A DNA stretch of 30,229 nucleotides from NCBI GenBank assembly GCA_009731375.1, contig BJOX01000172.1:309451-339679 (forward strand), in the 5' to 3' direction. The position numbers and the translations under genes are program-made. The stretch is from Paulinella micropora. Taxonomy: Eukaryota; Cercozoa; Imbricatea; Euglyphida. The stretch's first letter is position 1, and each line of letters starts with the position of its first letter. Below the pieces are notes generated by a model, which made no database searches, was not told where the DNA came from, and worked only from the letters and a program-made list of their open reading frames with translations. This document shows, one piece after another, positions 17,977 to 30,229 of this stretch.

Positions 17977-18043
17977 CTATACGGAAGCAGAGCTTCGCAA
18001 GATCGAGGAGGAGTGGGACGAACATGATGAGGATGCATTAGAG
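17977..18043 (+). CDS. Candidate internal exon, acidic helix
   Basis: Between a GTAT array and a TATC array. A possible acceptor (GGCTAG) ends at 17976 and a weak donor GAG|GTCAAA follows 18043. The 22 codons 17978-18043 read [16 protein letters not shown] plus DEDALE, highly charged and helix-like, with no stop. The spacing of Tyr, acidic residues and the E-E-W-D-E core recalls the DYNDADMARLLEQWE-type segment of MESD-family LRP chaperones as I remember them, but 22 residues cannot establish that. It may be any acidic coiled-coil exon. Confidence 0.35.
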
Positions 18044-18053
18044 GTCAAATCAG

Positions 18054-18367
<314 letters not shown>

Positions 18368-18666
18368 NNNNNNNNNNNNNNNNNNNNNNNNNNNNNNNNN
18401 NNNNNNNNNNNNNNNNNNNNNNNNNNNNNNNNNNNNNNNNNNNNNNNNNNNNNNNNNNNNNNNNNNNNNNNNNNNNNNNNNNNNNNNNNNNNNNNNNNNN
18501 NNNNNNNNNNNNNNNNNNNNNNNNNNNNNNNNNNNNNNNNNNNNNNNNNNNNNNNNNNNNNNNNNNNNNNNNNNNNNNNNNNNNNNNNNNNNNNNNNNNN
18601 NNNNNNNNNNNNNNNNNNNNNNNNNNNNNNNNNNNNNNNNNNNNNNNNNNNNNNNNNNNNNNNNNN
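18368..18666. other. Assembly gap (299 N)
   Basis: A run of N between a TATC array and an interspersed-repeat fragment. Confidence 1.
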
Positions 18667-18782
18667 ACCTGTATCAGTCCCTTCCGTGCAAACATCACGG
18701 CTTAGCTGGGCATCGGGTTAATACTTTACCCACAGACTTCCTGGGTTGACGAAATCAGAAGCTCCTTTTTTCTGACATTAGT
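18667..18782 (+). mobile_element. Interspersed repeat fragment, copy 1
   Basis: These 116 bp match the reverse complement of about 26605-26715 with few differences (an ACCCACAG against ACAG difference near 18730, GG against TG at 18744). It is cut by gaps on both sides. It contains a T6 run followed by CTGACATTAGT. The longer copy at 26593 describes the element. Confidence 0.8.
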
Positions 18783-18930
18783 NNNNNNNNNNNNNNNNNN
18801 NNNNNNNNNNNNNNNNNNNNNNNNNNNNNNNNNNNNNNNNNNNNNNNNNNNNNNNNNNNNNNNNNNNNNNNNNNNNNNNNNNNNNNNNNNNNNNNNNNNN
18901 NNNNNNNNNNNNNNNNNNNNNNNNNNNNNN
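18783..18930. other. Assembly gap (148 N)
   Basis: A run of N. Confidence 1.
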
Positions 18931-18958
18931 CTATCTATCTATCTATCTATCTATCTAC

Positions 18959-19041
<83 letters not shown>

Positions 19042-19045
19042 ACTA

Positions 19046-19108
<63 letters not shown>

Positions 19109-19113
19109 CTCTC

Positions 19114-19170
<57 letters not shown>

Positions 19171-19217
19171 ATCTATCTCGTCTACTTCTACTTCTAATGC
19201 TAAATCCACTTCCGGAG

Positions 19218-19270
<53 letters not shown>
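18931..19270 (+). repeat. (CTAT)n array with a 40 bp unique island
   Basis: CTAT units with a TGTC block (19047-19066) and a CTCT block (19108-19115). The island 19178-19219 (CGTCTACTTCTACTTCTAAT to CCGGAGAT) has an open Ser/Thr frame but no other support. Confidence 0.9.
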
Positions 19271-21440
<2,170 letters not shown>

Positions 21441-21481
21441 ATTACAACAGGTTGTCAAATGGAGACGTAAAGGGTTTGTAA

Positions 21482-22091
<610 letters not shown>

Positions 22092-22446
22092 NNNNNNNNN
22101 NNNNNNNNNNNNNNNNNNNNNNNNNNNNNNNNNNNNNNNNNNNNNNNNNNNNNNNNNNNNNNNNNNNNNNNNNNNNNNNNNNNNNNNNNNNNNNNNNNNN
22201 NNNNNNNNNNNNNNNNNNNNNNNNNNNNNNNNNNNNNNNNNNNNNNNNNNNNNNNNNNNNNNNNNNNNNNNNNNNNNNNNNNNNNNNNNNNNNNNNNNNN
22301 NNNNNNNNNNNNNNNNNNNNNNNNNNNNNNNNNNNNNNNNNNNNNNNNNNNNNNNNNNNNNNNNNNNNNNNNNNNNNNNNNNNNNNNNNNNNNNNNNNNN
22401 NNNNNNNNNNNNNNNNNNNNNNNNNNNNNNNNNNNNNNNNNNNNNN
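22092..22446. other. Assembly gap (355 N)
   Basis: A run of N inside the TAC array. Confidence 1.
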
Positions 22447-25118
<2,672 letters not shown>

Positions 25119-25119
25119 T

Positions 25120-25153
<34 letters not shown>

Positions 25154-25280
25154 AAGCAACATCATCATCCATTACAACAACCACAACCACAACAACCACA
25201 ACAACCACAACAACAACAACAGCAACAACAACAACAACCACAATAACAACAACAACCACAATCACAACCACAACAACAAC

Positions 25281-25336
<56 letters not shown>

Positions 25337-25340
25337 CAAT
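25119..25340 (+). repeat. (CAA)n then (AAT)n array
   Basis: CAACAA and CCACAA variants to about 25279, then AATAAT to 25333, leading directly to the exon-like island. Confidence 0.95.
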
Positions 25341-25350
25341 AATGTTACAG

Positions 25351-25401
25351 GATCCCGATGCACTACCAAAAGATGAAAATGGAAGAATTCTACCCCCTCA
25401 G
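25351..25401 (+). CDS. Candidate 51 nt internal exon
   Basis: A good acceptor (AATGTTACAG) ends at 25350 and a donor CAG|GTCATT starts at 25402. The 51 bases between are exactly 17 codons, DPDALPKDENGRILPPQ, without a stop, so splicing would keep the frame. The peptide looks like real protein with a turn-rich, polar character; no family is recognised. The upstream array (AAT and CAA) gives no polypyrimidine tract, a point against. From 25363 onwards the sequence is repeated four more times with the donor preserved (see the next entry). Confidence 0.4.
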
Positions 25402-25408
25402 GTCATTC

Positions 25409-25474
<66 letters not shown>

Positions 25475-25522
25475 CTACCAAAAGATGAAAATGGAAACAT
25501 TCTACCCCCTCAGGTCATTCAT

Positions 25523-25568
<46 letters not shown>

Positions 25569-25614
25569 CTACCAAAAGATGAAAATGGCAAAATTCTACC
25601 CCCTCAGGTCATTC

Positions 25615-25692
<78 letters not shown>

Positions 25693-25758
25693 CTACCAAA
25701 AGATGAAAATGGAAACATTCTACCCCCTCAGGTCATAGATAGATAGATAGATAGATAT

Positions 25759-25817
<59 letters not shown>

Positions 25818-25826
25818 TATAGATAT

Positions 25827-25884
<58 letters not shown>

Positions 25885-25930
25885 CTACCAAAAAATGAAA
25901 ATGGAAACATTCTACCCCCTCAGGTCATTC

Positions 25931-25935
<5 letters not shown>
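25363..25935 (+). repeat. Five copies of exon 3' half plus donor, spaced by GATA
   Basis: CTACCAAAAGATGAAAATGG to TACCCCCTCAGGTCAT begins at 25363, 25475, 25569, 25693 and 25885, each followed by (GATA)n of different length. No copy has an indel. The few substitutions fall mostly in one codon (AGA, AAC, AAA, AAC, AAC) plus one GAT-to-AAT change in copy 5, so each copy keeps the frame and the CAG|GT donor. Copies 2-5 lack a good acceptor because GATA precedes them. Confidence 0.9.
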
Positions 25936-26592
<657 letters not shown>

Positions 26593-27149
26593 ATGAGATA
26601 TCGACTAATGTCAGAAAAAAGGAGCTTCTGATTTCGTCAACCAAGGAAGTCTGTAAAGTATTGACCCGATGCCCAGCTAAGCCGTGATGTTTGCACGGAA
26701 GGGACTGATACAGGCGATACCAAAGCTCCCTAGTACCAGGCGGGGCCAGGGCTCGTTCCATAAGCGCCCCTTGCAGAACGAGCTCCCACCTCCATTACAG
26801 AGGGCCCAGTAAGCAGATGGAGTTTCGAGACTGTTCGACAGTCTAGTATAAACCGACAGAGCACTGTGGGTTTTATTCCGGGCTCAACAAGCGAGAAAGG
26901 GCACCCTGAGGGAACAGGATTGTGCTTCCCGTCGCTATTTCGGCATGTGACTCATAGGCGTATGGCTAGGCACACATAAGGCACCCCACCACGGGCCCAG
27001 CACACCCACACCATCCCCTAATTCTCTGTCTGTCGACAGATGGCACCCATTTCAAAACATCAAGCCCAAGGGAGGGTCAGTGACACCTCAAGTGGCCTTG
27101 GTTCACTTCGTGGAGTAAGTGATGAGATCAACTGATGAGATATCGACTA

Positions 27150-27151
<2 letters not shown>
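26593..27151 (-). mobile_element. Interspersed repeat in a GATA array, copy 2
   Basis: About 560 bp of non-satellite DNA between GATA arrays. Its left part is the reverse complement of 18667-18782. The 18 bp GATGAGATATCGACTAAT is found at both ends (26593-26610 and 27134-27151), either as a target duplication or as terminal repeats. On the minus strand the shared part ends in CTCCTTTTTTCTGAC, like a polymerase III terminator. A small hairpin GACTGTTCGACAGTC lies near 26829. No tRNA-type box pair or long ORF is evident. It is a non-coding repeat of unknown class. Confidence 0.6.
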
Positions 27152-28756
<1,605 letters not shown>

Positions 28757-29001
28757 GAAAATAAATAGGTAGCTAGGTGGTTAGGTAGGTAGTAGATAGG
28801 CAGGTAGGTAGGTAGGTAGGTGGTTAGGTAGGTGGGTAGGTAGGTAGGTAGACAGGTGGACAGGTAGGTAGGTAGGTAGGTATAGGTAGGTAGGTAGGTT
28901 TGTAGGTAGACGGTAGGTAGGTATAGTTAGGTAGATAGGTACGTAGGTAGGTAGGTTAGGTGGGTAGGTAGGTAGGTAGGTAGGTAGGTAGGTAGGTAGG
29001 T
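28757..29001 (+). repeat. (GGTA)n array
   Basis: GGTA units with many single-base variants, becoming regular near its right end (28955-29001). It is the reverse complement of the TACC array at 29548-29765. Confidence 0.9.
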
Positions 29002-29024
29002 ATGCAAATGACTGCGTAGGGTTG

Positions 29025-29530
29025 CCGCAAAAGTAATTGTATGTATGCGTGTATGTGTGTGCATGTATCTATGTATGTCCGTTTGCTATGGTCCCAAGGT
29101 TGCGATACATAGATATATATATATATATAATATATGTCTGTGTGTGTGTGTATTTGTGTTATATTTATGTGTTGTTTGTGAGCAAGTTTTGTGTGCTCCC
29201 GTCGTTTGTAACCACGTGTTTTTATCAGAGGGAGGAGAAAGAGGAGAGGCAGGAGAAGTAGGAAAGAGTGGAAGGAGGATGGATGAGAGGTAGGAGGTAG
29301 GGATGATGGAGGAGGAAGGAAGACCAACACGAAGATCAACAAGCAAGGAGCAATCAGCAAAGAGCACGGAGCATATCTATCCATTTATCGGTCACCTCCA
29401 CAAAATGTGGCCAGCTTACCGATAGAACTACATATGCGGCGCGCCAAATTTGACGTGTTTTGCGGGCTCGCCGGCCCGGGTTACCGATACATGCACACAC
29501 ATACACGCATACATACAATTACTTTTGCGG
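29025..29530. repeat. Foldback structure: perfect 45 bp inverted repeat around 416 bp
   Basis: 29025-29069 (CCGCAAAAGTAATTGTATGT and onward) is exactly the reverse complement of 29486-29530. Outside the arms, similar short sequence and then complementary GGTA and TACC arrays extend the symmetry on both sides. The loop has a TA/TG microsatellite (29110-29150), a purine-rich tract (29227-29330) and a small exon-like stretch. It could be a foldback transposon or an inverted duplication. Confidence 0.8.
29420..29490 (+). other. Exon-like stretch, weak
   Basis: After AATGTGGCCAG, an open frame reads LPIELHMRRAKFDVFC then GLAGPGYRY, in GC-rich sequence that differs from its surroundings. It runs into the inverted-repeat arm with no clear donor. 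It may be an exon or chance; no family is recognised. Confidence 0.2.
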
Positions 29531-29547
29531 GAAACCAACTCAGTTAT

Positions 29548-29765
29548 TTACCTACCTACCTACCTACCTACCTACCTACCTACCTATCTACCTACCTATC
29601 TACCTACCTACCTACCTACCTACCTACCTACCTACCTACCTATCTACCTAACTACCTACCTATCTACCTACCTACCTACCTACCTACCTACCTACCTACC
29701 TACTACCTACCTACCTATCTACCTATCTACCTACCTACCTACCTACCTACCTACCTACCTACCTA
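29548..29765 (+). repeat. (TACC)n array
   Basis: TACC units with TATC and one AACT variant. The Tyr-Leu-Pro-Thr frames are artefacts of the repeat. Confidence 0.95.
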
Positions 29766-29822
29766 TGTCTGTATGTTAGAGTCCTAAGATGGAGATGGTG
29801 TTCGCGGAAGTGAACGTAGGTA

Positions 29823-30117
29823 AGAACGACGACGACGACGAAACCACGACAAGAACAAGGACAACGACGACGACAACGACGACGACGACGACAACAAGAA
29901 CAACGACGACGACGACGACGACGACGACGACAACGACGACGACAACGATGACGACAACAACAACGACAACAACAACGACAACAACGACAACAACAACGAC
30001 GACGACGACGACGACGACAAAACAACGACGACGACAATGACGACGACAACGACGACGACGACGACAACAACGACGACGACAACAACGACGACGACAACGA
30101 CGACAAAAAGCACGACA

Positions 30118-30148
<31 letters not shown>

Positions 30149-30159
30149 TGACAAGAACA

Positions 30160-30190
<31 letters not shown>

Positions 30191-30229
30191 CAACAAGAAC
30201 AACGACGACGACGACGACGACAACAACAA
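29823..30229 (+). repeat. (GAC/AAC)n trinucleotide array to the window end
   Basis: GACGAC and AACAAC units intermixed with AAG, GAT and AGG variants and single-base slips. It continues off the end of the window. Poly-Thr/Asp frames are not taken as genes. Confidence 0.95.

Noticed and set aside
26593-27151. Firm call of an 18 bp target-site duplication
   Set aside because: ACTAAT from this motif is also adjacent to copy 1 near 18777, so at least part belongs to the element.

Overview
This is a draft-assembly scaffold piece (eight runs of N) from a eukaryotic nuclear genome. The evidence is two secretory-pathway genes with Ser/Thr/Pro linkers and an EGF-like motif, a tRNA-derived SINE with box A and box B, short exon-like islands with AG/GT boundaries, and about 20 kb dominated by simple-sequence arrays. 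No operon, bacterial promoter, rRNA or CRISPR feature is visible. The organism cannot be named from this window. A protist, an alga or an early-branching animal would all fit. The two genes are strongly GC-rich while their surroundings are AT-rich.

Layout. 1-1024 is gene-free and holds a polypurine G-rich tract and a 31-32 bp GC-rich minisatellite. 1025-2104 (minus) and 2455-5955 (plus) are divergent, apparently intronless genes sharing a 350 bp intergenic region. Both begin with a signal peptide, are rich in Cys, Trp and N-glycosylation sequons, and carry Ser/Pro or Ser/Thr/Pro linkers, so both look like surface or extracellular-matrix proteins. 5848-6890 is a 54 bp AT-rich palindromic minisatellite. 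6891-10040 is ordinary low-complexity-free DNA with decayed ORF fragments, a 282 bp MITE with 45 bp terminal inverted repeats, and a GC-rich hairpin.

From 10040 to the end the window is a sea of microsatellites (TA, GA, CA, GAT, AAT, GTGA, AGT, TAC, CAA, TATC/GATA, hexameric TATATG and variants, GGTA/TACC, GAC/AAC) with short islands of unique sequence. Several islands are informative: two SINE copies (12470-12710, 12904-12986); pieces of what reads as one signal-peptide-bearing exon, split by microsatellites and partly repeated (11023-12325); an acidic exon-like island (17977-18043); a 51 nt exon-like island whose 3' half and splice donor recur five times in a GATA array (25351-25935); an interspersed repeat present in opposite orientations at 18667 and 26593; and a perfect 45 bp inverted repeat nested between GGTA and TACC arrays (29025-29530).

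The most unusual signal is that several single-copy islands are repeated together with the microsatellite next to them, often with each new island repeating the end of the previous one before extending it. Either the genome expands microsatellites by a template-switching process that copies flanking exon sequence, or the draft assembly has stuttered at these sites. Long reads and RNA-seq would tell these apart.
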